Shown piece after piece: positions 50,293 through 58,271 of a DNA stretch of 64,000 bases; position 1 is the stretch's first letter, and every line of letters starts with the position of its first letter. The notes below the pieces were generated by a model. The model saw only the letters and a list, made by a program, of their open reading frames with translations. It was not told where the DNA came from and searched no databases. The stretch spans positions 79,962-143,961 of the forward strand of contig JADJZR010000012.1 in NCBI GenBank assembly GCA_016715645.1, in the 5' to 3' direction. The position numbers were made by a program, and so were the translations under genes. Source of the DNA: Elusimicrobiota bacterium. Its GTDB lineage: Bacteria > Elusimicrobiota > Elusimicrobia > FEN-1173.

Positions 50293-50904
50293 AAGTCGTC
50301 CTTGATATCAACGTCCTGGTATCCGGTGTTTTTTTAGAGTGGCCCGGCCAGTCATGTCTTGGAGCTTTGGGCCCAGGACAAAATCACCGCTTACGTCAGC
50401 CCCGAGATCCTGGAGGAATACGAGCGTCTCCCGACGGAAATGGACCGCAAGAAACCAGTGGGTCTGACGGACGCTTGGCGGCGGTTCATCGTCAAAAAAT
50501 CCATCCTGATCTCGCCAGAAGGCGCGTTCCGCCTTTGTCGGGACCCGGACGACGACAAGCTTCTCCAATACGCGGGCAGTGCCGGCGTCCAGGTTCTGGT
50601 CAGCGGAGACAAAGACCTGCTGGTGTTGAAAAAAAGTGTTGGGGGTAAACGTTCTGTCGTCCGCGACATTCCTCCGACGGTTCTTTCTGTGAGAGAGGCG
50701 CTATTCCCTTTAAGGCGTCGCTACTTTTTCCGACGATTTCCGCCGGGGTTCTGTTGGGTATTGAATTGCATATTAGAGAAGCTCCCTCCCACCGATGGCG
50801 ATATCAAGGTATCTGCTCGCCCCAAGAAAATGAGGCGGATTGGTTTCCGGGCACGGGAAAGGAGACGTTCTCAACGTTTGCTGAGCGAGCTGGCAGAACC
50901 GTAA
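50289..50904 (+). pseudogene. PIN-domain toxin, frameshifted
   Basis: KVVLDINVLVSGVF opens a PIN domain. The frame then slips at the T7 run 50329-50335 and the rest (LELWAQDKITAYVSPEILEEYERL, CRDPDDDKLLQYA, VSGDKDLLVL) continues in another frame. The three acidic clusters of the active site are all present, so one added base is the only visible defect. The PIN part ends near 50690; the frame then runs on into the intron fragment, giving a meaningless tail. It resembles the toxin at 30106. Confidence 0.8.
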
Positions 50905-51165
50905 CGGTGAAAATCCGAAAGGGAAAGGCCTGAGCCGGGCTACCCGAAACCAAATTCCGAGCGAGGCAAGGCAACGAACGCCGTGATGCCGGGAGGCGGG
51001 AGTGACAAGGCCGCAATGCGAAAGCGTGAAGGTGTAGAGCTCCGAAAACGGCGCGTAGGGAAGGCCGACCGCATGTTGATGACGGGAAGGCACAATCGTT
51101 TTGGGTGAAAAAAAGAGCGAAACCAACACGGCTCGATCGGTGTCAGAGGCCGCGGCATGGATTTC
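50861..51165 (+). mobile_element. 5' fragment of a second group II intron after a REP half
   Basis: A REP half (GGAGACGTTCTCAAC, 50861-50875) is followed by GTTTGCTGAGCGAGC, which aligns with the 5' end of the intron at 42688. Domain I sequence is well kept (GATGCCGGGAGGCGGGA, AAGGCCGCAATGCGAAAGCG, AGAGGCCGCGGCATGG) to about 51165, then similarity ends. The reverse transcriptase and 3' domains are missing, so it cannot move or splice on its own. Confidence 0.85.
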
Positions 51166-51224
51166 ATGGGTGAAAGTTCATCCTGAGTTCAGAGCCTTGT
51201 TGGGGCCTCTCCAGTGTAATGTGC

Positions 51225-52430
51225 TCAATAAAGCATTCCGAAAAGATACAGCGGGATCTTCTTCCCCGCTCCCATCTCCATACGGTCGGCCGCCACGTAG
51301 CCGTTTCTGGTGTCTCTGACCTGGTCGAAACTCTTATCCTTTCCGCCGACCTCGATGGTATACCGATCGTTCAAAAGAAAATCCCCCCTGTCACTGGCTG
51401 TGATCTTGAAAAGGCCATTTAATTGGCTTACGAAGAACGTCTCCCTCACCGCCCCCTGATCGTTCTGCGATTCCAGTTGATTATGTAAGGCTCCCAACAA
51501 ATTCGGATCGTGGATGTAGATTTTTTGAGGCTTGCGGGCCATTACATACCCCTTTCCCGCCGGAGCCAGACAGGTGATGAGCCCGGCCCTTTCAAGATAC
51601 TCCAGGTACGCGTAAACATATATTTTGGATAATCCCAAATCTCGGCTCATTTTCTCGATGTTGACCGTAAAAGAGCTGGACGTCGCGATCAGCCATAACA
51701 TTTTCTTGAGGACAAGAATGTTGGAGCGTTTGAGATTGCCCATGGCCGCAACATCCTCGTAGAGCGCTTTTTCAACGATCGTCAACAGTTTGCCGAAATA
51801 GGTCGATTCTCCTTCGACAAAGAATGGATAATATCCGGACGCCAGATATTTCTTAAAATACTTAAGCACCGGCCCGTGGGACGAAACCTGGCCCGCCAGG
51901 GCCACATGGCGGGAGAAAATCTCCTCAAGGGTCATGACCGGTAAGACAATTTTCTCTTTCAAACTTAAATACTCCCGAAACGAAAGCCCTTTGAGCGCGT
52001 AATACGCCAAACGCCGGGAAAGATCGACTTTGCCCTCCTGAAGGGCCAGGGATGAACTGCCGGAAACAATAATCTTCTTGTTTTTAAAGGTATCGACGAT
52101 GCTCTTGAGCTCCCCTTGCCATTGAGGATGCTTGTGTATCTCGTCAATGACCAGCGCCTCGCCGCCGTATTGAAAGTACTCCTTGGCAATCTGAAAGAGG
52201 CCGAACGCGGCCACCTCAACGTTATCCGCCGAAAGGTAAAGACACTTTTCGGGATTGCCGTAAGCCTCGTGATAGTGTTGAATCAAAAGCGTCGTTTTCC
52301 CAACACCCCGGGGCCCCGTGACACAAACCCCCTGCGCCTTCCAGTCAATCTGGTCATAAAGATACCTTTTGAACTCCAGCGGCGCGCCCTCAACAACCCT
52401 TTTGTGAATAAAAAACAATTCTTCCAACAT
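51225..52430 (-). CDS. AAA ATPase with DUF4143 domain
   Basis: 401 residues. P-loop TGPRGVGKTTLLIQ at about residue 38, Walker B EALVIDEIHKHPQW, sensor VSGSSSLAL, and a C-terminal DUF4143 region with winged-helix-like sequence (MSRDLGLSKIYVYAYLEYLERAGLI). Proteins of this type are common in mobile and host-poor genomes and their role is unknown; some may act like regulators or restriction-type nucleases. It is divergent from a related gene at 52696. Confidence 0.85.
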   Translation of the reverse strand: MLEELFFIHKRVVEGAPLEFKRYLYDQIDWKAQGVCVTGPRGVGKTTLLIQHYHEAYGNPEKCLYLSADNVEVAAFGLFQIAKEYFQYGGEALVIDEIHKHPQWQGELKSIVDTFKNKKIIVSGSSSLALQEGKVDLSRRLAYYALKGLSFREYLSLKEKIVLPVMTLEEIFSRHVALAGQVSSHGPVLKYFKKYLASGYYPFFVEGESTYFGKLLTIVEKALYEDVAAMGNLKRSNILVLKKMLWLIATSSSFTVNIEKMSRDLGLSKIYVYAYLEYLERAGLITCLAPAGKGYVMARKPQKIYIHDPNLLGALHNQLESQNDQGAVRETFFVSQLNGLFKITASDRGDFLLNDRYTIEVGGKDKSFDQVRDTRNGYVAADRMEMGAGKKIPLYLFGMLY

Positions 52431-52660
52431 GGTTCGTTCTCCTTTGGACCGTTTACCTTAGTTTACGATTTAATCAAATTATCGTAAAGTTAGATAGACG
52501 CTTAAAAAATCGCGGCCGGGAGGCATCGAATCATCTTAATCCCCCAAAATCATCAAAGCCCAACCCCCGCTTGCGCTAGAATAATCCCGCCTGATCTGCG
52601 ATGGTGTAATATCTATAATTATTGTCGGCGATTGAAATTGAAGAGGTTTAGCATTTATTC

Positions 52661-52689
52661 TTGACACCGCGAGTTTATCCGGATAAGAT
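52661..52689 (+). promoter_or_regulatory. Promoter of the second DUF4143 ATPase, probably leaderless
   Basis: TTGACA (52661-52666), 17-base spacer, TAAGAT (52684-52689), then only 6 bases before the ATG at 52696. No Shine-Dalgarno fits in this distance. The 230 bases back to the divergent gene at 52430 are otherwise AT-rich and hold no gene. Confidence 0.8.
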
Positions 52690-52695
52690 AGCGTC

Positions 52696-53841
52696 ATGCG
52701 ATCGATTGTCAAAAGGGCCTTTTCTCTTGATTTGCCTGCCGGGAAGTCTGCATTTTTGTGGGGACCCCGAAAGGTGGGGAAAAGTTATTGGATACGCCAT
52801 TCTCTTCCGGATGCAACCGTCATTGACTTGTTAAAAACGGACGTCTACGCGGACTACGCCTCTCGCCCGGCCATTCTCCGGGAGAGATATCAGAACCACC
52901 GGGGGCTACTGATAATTGATGAAGTCCAAAAAGTTCCCTCTCTGCTGGACGAGGTTCATTGGCTCATTGAGAATAGGGGACTTTCTTTCCTTTTAACGGG
53001 GTCCAGTGCGCGCAAACTGAGGCGTGGCCACGCCAATTTACTGGGGGGGCGGGCCTGGAAACGCACTATGACACCCCTTTCCTTTATTGAAGTGAAGGGT
53101 TTCGATCTTGAGCGTGTGATGATGTCGGGTCTTTTGCCGTTGCATTTTCTTTCGCCCAATCCCCTTGAGGAGCTTCGGGCTTATACCGCCGACTATCTCA
53201 AAGAAGAGATCGCGGCCGAGGCCAAGGTGCAAGATATCCCCGCCTTTTCGGATTTTCTTCGGGTGGCCGCCATTTCTTCAAGCGAGCTCTTGAACTATGC
53301 GAATGTGGCCCGGGAAGCGGGGATATCAAACCGAGTTGTTCGAACCTATTTTGACATCCTCGAAGAAACATACCTTGGGTTTCGTGTGCCCCCCTGGAAG
53401 AGTTCGAAAAATCGGCGAATGATTTTAACCGAAAAGTTTTACCTTTTCGACGTCGGGGTAACGAATTACCTGGCTCGACGGCGCCCTCTCTTGGGGAGCG
53501 CGGAGTTTGGTAAGTCGTTTGAGCAATTTATCCTTATGGAAATTATGGCCTACAAGGCCTACCGCTCGCCGGATCTTCCGATTTCGTTTTGGAGGGCCAG
53601 TACGGGGCAGGAAGTGGACTTTATCCTCGGAGACAAAGAGGTTGCCATTGAGGTCAAAGGCGGGGCACGGGTCCATTCCGGCGATCTCACTCATCTGGTC
53701 GCTCTCTCAGAAGATGGACCTGTGAAGAAGAAATTGGTTGTTTGCCTGGAACAAGAACCCCGGTCGGTTGATCCCGGGATTCGAATTGTGCCATGGACCC
53801 TGTTTCTCAAAGAATTATGGGCGGGTGACCTGGTTCGATAG
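52696..53841 (+). CDS. AAA ATPase with DUF4143 domain
   Basis: 381 residues. P-loop LWGPRKVGKSYWIRHSL, Walker B LLIIDEVQKVPSLLDEVHW, sensor LTGSSARKLRR, and the DUF4143 half with YFDILEETYLGFRVPPW and the PD-(D/E)XK-like end STGQEVDFILGDKEVAIEVKGG, which carries D, E and K at nuclease-like spacing. The C-terminal motif might be an active or remnant nuclease. It differs in sequence from the divergent neighbour, so this is not a simple tandem duplicate. Confidence 0.88.
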   Translation: MRSIVKRAFSLDLPAGKSAFLWGPRKVGKSYWIRHSLPDATVIDLLKTDVYADYASRPAILRERYQNHRGLLIIDEVQKVPSLLDEVHWLIENRGLSFLLTGSSARKLRRGHANLLGGRAWKRTMTPLSFIEVKGFDLERVMMSGLLPLHFLSPNPLEELRAYTADYLKEEIAAEAKVQDIPAFSDFLRVAAISSSELLNYANVAREAGISNRVVRTYFDILEETYLGFRVPPWKSSKNRRMILTEKFYLFDVGVTNYLARRRPLLGSAEFGKSFEQFILMEIMAYKAYRSPDLPISFWRASTGQEVDFILGDKEVAIEVKGGARVHSGDLTHLVALSEDGPVKKKLVVCLEQEPRSVDPGIRIVPWTLFLKELWAGDLVR

Positions 53842-54249
53842 GAAATAGCTACTCCAAACGGTTGGCGGCCATGGAGCGGATCGTGGCGGGCAGTTCCGGA
53901 TAAACTTCCGGTTCGGGTTTAAGAATATGCATGCCGCCTTCCGAGACGGTTTTGACGGTCCACATCGGGTATATTTTTTTAGCTTTACCCGAAAATAACT
54001 AAATGTGAGGGGGTGGACTTATGACTTTTTTATGGACTACTTTATGAGATTGCCGTTCCATAGGCGTTGAAGAAAATCAGACCACGGCAGAACGTGGACC
54101 GCGCCCATTTGGCTCTATCGGGGGTGGGGTATTGTTCCGCAACCGCTGATAGTCCACAGGGGGGCCCCAGAAGAAACACGTTTCGCGGGTTAATCAAGGA
54201 AATTATTGTAATCTCTGAAACATGATAAATGAAAGTCAACTTTATTTTA
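53842..54249 (-). other. Spacer with a short degraded frame
   Basis: About 400 bases. The minus strand at 53849-53965 has a 38-codon frame (MWTVKTVSEGGMHILKPEPE...) of good codon quality without a recognisable family; it looks like the end of a lost gene. The rest has no gene, repeat or terminator that I could identify. Confidence 0.4.
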
Positions 54250-54711
54250 TCATGATTTAGTGGGTGGGTCGCTTTTTTGGGAGCAGGGGGAGATGAGGGG
54301 GGGTGGGGCATCGGGGGTGGGGGCTACGGTAAAGGAGTCGCCGCAGGAGCAGGAGGCGATGGCGTTGGGGTTTTTAAAGACAAATCGGCGTGTGAAAAGG
54401 GTGTTTTCATAATCGAGCGTAGTGCCGGCTAAAAAAAGCAGGCTGGTTTTGTCCACGTAAACCGTCAAGCCGTCGAAGTTCGCTCGGTAGTCGTCGCGGG
54501 GCGCGGGGCCCGACCAGGGTTCGATGTTGTAGCTGTAGCCCGAACAGCCTCCCGGGGTCACTTTGACCCGCAGGGCTCGGTCCTCGGGAGGACGAAGGGA
54601 CAACAACGTTTTGGCCTGGGCGGCGGCCCGATCGGAAATGTCGAAAATCGGACGCGTCGTCGCCGGTTTAGGCGTTAAAAGATTTTCCACAGCCACAGGA
54701 GGATTTGGCAT
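54250..54711 (-). CDS. A-type Fe-S cluster carrier (HesB/IscA family)
   Basis: Up to 153 residues. The conserved cysteines are in KVTPGGCSGYSYN and, near the C-terminus, SCSCGDSF (CxC). These three cysteines bind the cluster to be delivered. The C-terminal tail (PTPDAPPPLISPCSQKSD) is longer than in the family. The start is uncertain: the ATG at 54711 lies inside the upstream gene, and GTG codons at 54696 or 54690 could also serve. Confidence 0.85.
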   Translation of the reverse strand: MPNPPVAVENLLTPKPATTRPIFDISDRAAAQAKTLLSLRPPEDRALRVKVTPGGCSGYSYNIEPWSGPAPRDDYRANFDGLTVYVDKTSLLFLAGTTLDYENTLFTRRFVFKNPNAIASCSCGDSFTVAPTPDAPPPLISPCSQKSDPPTKS

Positions 54712-54992
54712 TGGGGTTGGATATGGCGAAACCGCCGCCGGAAAAGTCTTCTTTTGTAGTCGATCACGGATCCCGCCAGGAGCCCCGCGGTCTCGGGGTC
54801 TACCAGAACTTTAAACCCCGCCTGTTCGATTTCCGTGTCGCCCTCTTTTTTCTCGTCAAAAGTAAAACCGTATTGGTAGCTGGAACAGCCGCCTTTTTCA
54901 ACGAGGACCCTCAAGGCCTTCCCCGAGAGAGAAGAATCTCCCGAATAAATCTCGTTTACTTTTTTAGACGCATTTTCTGTCAGAGTGAGCAT
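54668..54992 (-). CDS. A-type Fe-S cluster carrier, one-base frameshift
   Basis: About 107 residues if repaired. LTLTENASKKVNEIYSG and VEKGGCSSYQYGF with the first cysteine are in frame. After SVIDYK the frame slips at the T4 run 54752-54755 (A4 on the coding strand) and the expected ending GGGFAISNPNAKSSCGCGKSF is in another frame. Removing one A restores the CGC motif. The end overlaps the second carrier gene. Two A-type carriers in tandem may deliver clusters to different targets. Confidence 0.85.
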
Positions 54993-55014
54993 TGTGTCCT
55001 CCTTGGTTTTTTAT

Positions 55015-55043
55015 ATCTTACTAAAAGTGTAATATATTGTCAA
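55015..55043 (-). promoter_or_regulatory. Promoter of the Fe-S carrier genes
   Basis: Minus strand: TTGACA (55038-55043), 17-base spacer, TAAGAT (55015-55020). A 22-base leader follows with AGGAGG in the right place before the ATG at 54992. This is a normal leadered promoter and contrasts with the leaderless ones. Confidence 0.85.
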
Positions 55044-55114
55044 TCGCGCCATCCTATCCCAAAAGCTTCGATAACGTCCCGAGCCCGACGGAGCATTTTT
55101 CACCACTTTGGTGA

Positions 55115-55216
55115 ATCCCTCATCCGGCCCTCCGGGCCACCTTCACCCAAGAGGGGAAGGAAACCAAGGGCTTTCCCTCTCCTCTTGGGAGAGGGTAGGG
55201 TGAGGGAAAAAGTTAC
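55115..55216 (+). repeat. Interspersed repeat, shortened copy
   Basis: ATCCCTCATCCGGCCCTCCG, a CACCC...GGGTG stem and CCCTCTCCTCTTGGGAGAGGG then TAGGGTGAGGGA match the right two-thirds of copies A, B and D. The right end is GTTAC. It lies just upstream of the ilv promoter. Confidence 0.75.
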
Positions 55217-55238
55217 GTGAGCTTTTGGGTCCTAAGCA

Positions 55239-55267
55239 TTGACAAAAGGGAGAGGAAGGGTTAGGAT
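55239..55267 (+). promoter_or_regulatory. Promoter of the ilv operon
   Basis: TTGACA (55239-55244), 17-base spacer, TAGGAT (55262-55267). Transcription should start near 55274-55275, at the ATG of the leader peptide. Confidence 0.75.
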
Positions 55268-55274
55268 GTCCTTA

Positions 55275-55355
55275 ATGTTATACAATCGGCTTGTTGTCCT
55301 CGTGGTTCTTTCGGTCCGGGGCCTTGTCCCGGGCCTGGGGAGCGTCGCGCGGTAG
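55275..55355 (+). CDS. ilv operon leader peptide
   Basis: 26 residues: MLYNRLVVLVVLSVRGLVPG and so on, ending at TAG 55353. Nine of its first 18 residues are Leu or Val, the control-codon pattern of branched-chain amino acid attenuators. A second in-frame ATG at 55266 overlaps the -10 box; AGGAAGGG at 55253 would fit that start only if transcription began further upstream. It is followed by a terminator-type hairpin before the ilv genes. Confidence 0.8.
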   Translation: MLYNRLVVLVVLSVRGLVPGLGSVAR

Positions 55356-55383
55356 CCGATTCATCCGAAAGTTGGTTCGACCA

Positions 55384-55415
55384 CCGCCGGCGCAAAAGAC
55401 CGGCGGTTTTTTTTT
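55384..55415 (+). terminator. ilv attenuator terminator
   Basis: CCGCCGG (55384-55390) pairs with CCGGCGG (55400-55406), followed by nine Ts (55407-55415). It is an intrinsic terminator placed 28 bases after the leader-peptide stop and about 158 bases before ilvHB. In a Leu/Val-rich leader it would be the conditional terminator of an attenuator. Confidence 0.85.
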
Positions 55416-55441
55416 GTGGGGTGGATGATTACAACTAAAAA

Positions 55442-55535
55442 GTAACTGCTCGGATCCCTCACCCAGCCCTCTCCCAAGTGGAGAGGGAAAAACCTGGTCT
55501 TTCCTTCCCTCAGAGTGGAAGGGAGACAGAGGGCG
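55442..55535 (+). repeat. Interspersed repeat, left part
   Basis: GTAACTGCTCGGATCCCTCA starts like copy B, followed by CCAGCCCTCTCCCAAGTGGA. The right half is diverged (GAAGGGAGACAGAGGGCGGG) and no matching right end is visible. Confidence 0.65.
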
Positions 55536-55572
55536 GGAGGGGGGGGGCAGTTTCATCAAAAGGGGAACGATT

Positions 55573-58050
55573 ATGAACGGTGATCCGAAAAATGCGTTGC
55601 ATTTGATCTCTTGTTTGGTGGAGGATCGGCCCGGGGTTTTGGCCCGGATCTCCGGACTGATTTCGGCTCGGGGGTTTAACATCGATTCGTTGGCGGTCGG
55701 GACCACACAAATTCCCGGCATCTCTCGGATTTCTCTCGTGTGCAAAGGCGACCAGCGGGTGGTGGCCCAGATTGTCAACCAGCTCAATAAACTGGTGGAT
55801 GTGATCCGTGTGGCCGATTTGAGCTGGGACGACTGTTTGGAAAGCGAATTGATGTTGGTCAAGATCACCGCCCCCGCCGGCGGACGTGAGGTCTTGGACA
55901 CCGTCTGCCGGGTGTTTCATGCTCGGGTGAACGATTTGGGCAAGGACGGCTTTATTGTGGAAGCCGCCGGACGGGGTGAAGAAACCGATGCTCTCATTCA
56001 GGCCCTGGAACCCTTTGGAATTCAAGAAGTGTCCCGCACGGGCCGAGTCGCTCTTCAGCGCGGCAAATCCCTGGACGTGACCGCTGATTTAATGCATGGG
56101 ATTGAAACGAACCCAGAAGAAGACAAAATACAACAAATCCCTCACCCTTCCCTCGCATCAGCGGCTATGCCGCCCCAGGTGCCGGGAGCTCTGCGACCGG
56201 CCTCCCAAGAGGAGAGGGAAAAGAAAAAGGGCACGAATGTGCCTGGGCCCGAGATGATGACGGGGGCGGATATGATTCCGCGGGTGTTTGCTCAGGAAGG
56301 GGTGGACACGGTGTTCGGTTATTCCGGCGGAGCGATTTTGCCGGGGATCGACGCTTTTTTCCGGTTCAACGAAAAACAGCCGGACGACAAAAAAATTAAG
56401 TTCATTGTGCCCGCCAACGAGCAAGGCGCCGGGTTTATGGCGTCGGGCTATGCCCGGTCCACGGGCAAAGTGGGCGTGGCGTTTGTGACGTCGGGGCCCG
56501 GGGCCACCAACACGGTGACGCCGGTGCGCGACGCGGCGGCGGACTCGATTCCGATGGTGGTGTTGACGGGCCAGGTGCCTCGTCCAGCCATCGGTTCAGA
56601 CGCGTTTCAAGAAGCGCCGGTCTTCAATATAATGATGTCCTGCGCCAAACACGTGTTCTTGGTGGAGAAACCCGAAGAATTGGAAGCCACCTTGCGCACC
56701 GCCTTCTGGATCGCACGAACAGGCCGTCCTGGGCCGGTGGTGGTGGACATCCCTAAAGACGTTCAATTGTGGCAGGGCCGCTATGTAGGGTCGGGCCTGT
56801 TGCCGTTGCGGGGTTACCGTCGTCGGGTGGAAACGTTGGCCAAGTCCCGGTTGTCGGAAGAGTCCGCTCGGATTTTTTACGAACACTTGACCGTGGCCGA
56901 ACGGCCTCTGTTGTACGTGGGCGGCGGGGTGGTCAACAGTGGTGCGGCGTCGGAACTGCGGGAGTTTGCCGAGGTGTATCGGTTGCCCGTGGTGACGTCG
57001 TTGATGGGCATAGGGTCCATGGACAACCAACACCCTCAAAACCTGCACATGTTGGGCATGCACGGAACCGCCTATGCCAACTACGCGGTGGAAGATTGCG
57101 ATTTTCTGTTTTCCATCGGGGCGCGGTTTGACGATCGGGTGGCGGGCAAAGTGGCGGAGTTTGCGCCGAATGCCGCGTTCATCGGACATATGGACATTGA
57201 TCCGGCGGAAATCGGTAAGGTCAAAGCCGCCACCTGGAGCCACGTGGCTGACGCGAAACGGGGTCTGCGGGATTTAATCGACGCGGGTCGGCGGATCGGG
57301 TTTAAAAAAGACTTTTCCGCCTGGTGGGCCCAGCTGGACGCCACTCGGAAAAATCATGCGCTCAATTACGATCGCAAAAGTCCGCTCATCCAGCCCTATC
57401 GGGTGCTCGAGGTATTGTCGGATCTGACCGAAGGAAAAGCCATCTTGACCACCGGGGTGGGCCAGCATCAAATGTGGTCGGCCCAGTACGGCCGCCACCG
57501 GTTTGCCCGGCATTTCTTGACGTCGGGGAGCATGGGAACCATGGGGTTCGGATTGCCCGCGGCCATCGGCGCCCAGTTCGCCAATCCGGGCAAAATGGTC
57601 ATCAACATCGATGGGGACGGAAGCATTCGCATGAACTTCGGCGAGCTGGAAACCGTCACCACCTACGGGTTGCCCGTCAAAATCATTCTGCTCAACAACG
57701 AAGGCGATGGCATGGTGCGCCAATGGCAGACCCTGTATTTCGGCAAACGCTATTACGCCATCGACAAGAACCTGCATTCGGTGAATTTCGTGAAAGCCGC
57801 CGAGTCCATGGGGTTCCCGTTTGCCCGGCGCATCGCGAAGCCGGACGAACTGGCGGAGGCGTTGAAATCCTTCGTGGCGTCCACCGGCCCGGCGTTTTTG
57901 GAGGTCATGATCGATCCGAACGCCATGGTGTATCCCATGGTGGGACCCGGGTCGGCCTACAAAGACATGGTGACCGGCGACTGGATTCGCGCACGGGGCG
58001 CCGCGGCGGCACCCGAAAAACACGGCGACGCGGTTCCGGATCTGTTCTAG
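55573..58050 (+). CDS. ilvB: Acetolactate synthase: fused regulatory (IlvH) and catalytic (IlvB) subunits
   Basis: 825 residues. Residues 1-185 are the small subunit: ACT domain LVEDRPGVLARISGLISARG, FNIDSLAVG and the second ACT-like half to about HGIETNPEEDK. Residues 226-825 are the TPP-dependent large subunit: MTGADMIPRVFAQEGVDTVFGY, the catalytic glutamate in NEQGAGFMASGYAR, SGPGATN, TPP motif around DGDGSIRMNFGELETV. The 40-residue linker is read from repeat-like DNA (56140-56226). In most bacteria the subunits are separate, with ilvB first. AAGGGG precedes the ATG. Expression is probably set by the upstream attenuator. Confidence 0.92.
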   Translation: MNGDPKNALHLISCLVEDRPGVLARISGLISARGFNIDSLAVGTTQIPGISRISLVCKGDQRVVAQIVNQLNKLVDVIRVADLSWDDCLESELMLVKITAPAGGREVLDTVCRVFHARVNDLGKDGFIVEAAGRGEETDALIQALEPFGIQEVSRTGRVALQRGKSLDVTADLMHGIETNPEEDKIQQIPHPSLASAAMPPQVPGALRPASQEEREKKKGTNVPGPEMMTGADMIPRVFAQEGVDTVFGYSGGAILPGIDAFFRFNEKQPDDKKIKFIVPANEQGAGFMASGYARSTGKVGVAFVTSGPGATNTVTPVRDAAADSIPMVVLTGQVPRPAIGSDAFQEAPVFNIMMSCAKHVFLVEKPEELEATLRTAFWIARTGRPGPVVVDIPKDVQLWQGRYVGSGLLPLRGYRRRVETLAKSRLSEESARIFYEHLTVAERPLLYVGGGVVNSGAASELREFAEVYRLPVVTSLMGIGSMDNQHPQNLHMLGMHGTAYANYAVEDCDFLFSIGARFDDRVAGKVAEFAPNAAFIGHMDIDPAEIGKVKAATWSHVADAKRGLRDLIDAGRRIGFKKDFSAWWAQLDATRKNHALNYDRKSPLIQPYRVLEVLSDLTEGKAILTTGVGQHQMWSAQYGRHRFARHFLTSGSMGTMGFGLPAAIGAQFANPGKMVINIDGDGSIRMNFGELETVTTYGLPVKIILLNNEGDGMVRQWQTLYFGKRYYAIDKNLHSVNFVKAAESMGFPFARRIAKPDELAEALKSFVASTGPAFLEVMIDPNAMVYPMVGPGSAYKDMVTGDWIRARGAAAAPEKHGDAVPDLF
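56140..56226 (+). repeat. Interspersed repeat inside ilvHB
   Basis: ATCCCTCACCCTTCCCTCGC followed by GGGAGCTCTGCGACCGGCC and CCTCCCAAGAGGAGAGGG has the same start and end blocks as the intergenic copies. It is in frame, without a stop, and encodes the linker between the two subunits. Confidence 0.7.
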
Positions 58051-58056
58051 ACTTGG

Positions 58057-58062
58057 TATAAT
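58057..58062 (+). promoter_or_regulatory. -10 box after ilvHB
   Basis: TATAAT just after the ilvHB stop. The -35 position has only a weak TTCCGG. It may give extra transcription of ilvC, but repeat copy D lies between. Confidence 0.35.
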
Positions 58063-58075
58063 TCATCGACCTTTT

Positions 58076-58246
58076 GTAACGGCTCAGGTGTCTTTCCCTC
58101 TCCTTTTAGGAGAGGGTAGGGTGAGGGGAAGTCTTCTGACGAATCAACAACGAACTCCCTCATCCGGCCCTTCGGGCCACCTTCTCCCAAGAGGAGAAGG
58201 AAAGGCTTCTTTGTCGTCTGAGACGTCAGAAGGCCTGAGTAGTTAC
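58076..58246 (+). repeat. Interspersed repeat, copy D
   Basis: 171 bp with imperfect terminal inverted repeats: GTAACGGCTCAGG (58076-58088) and CCTGAGTAGTTAC (58234-58246), 11 of 13 pairing. Inside: CCCTCTCC...GGAGAGGG, TCCCTCATCCGGCCCTTCGG and CTCCCAAGAGGAGAAGG blocks shared with A and B, arranged in a different order. It fills the ilvHB-ilvC gap. Confidence 0.85.
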
Positions 58247-58271
58247 CAATTTCTTAATTAAAGGAGCGTTT

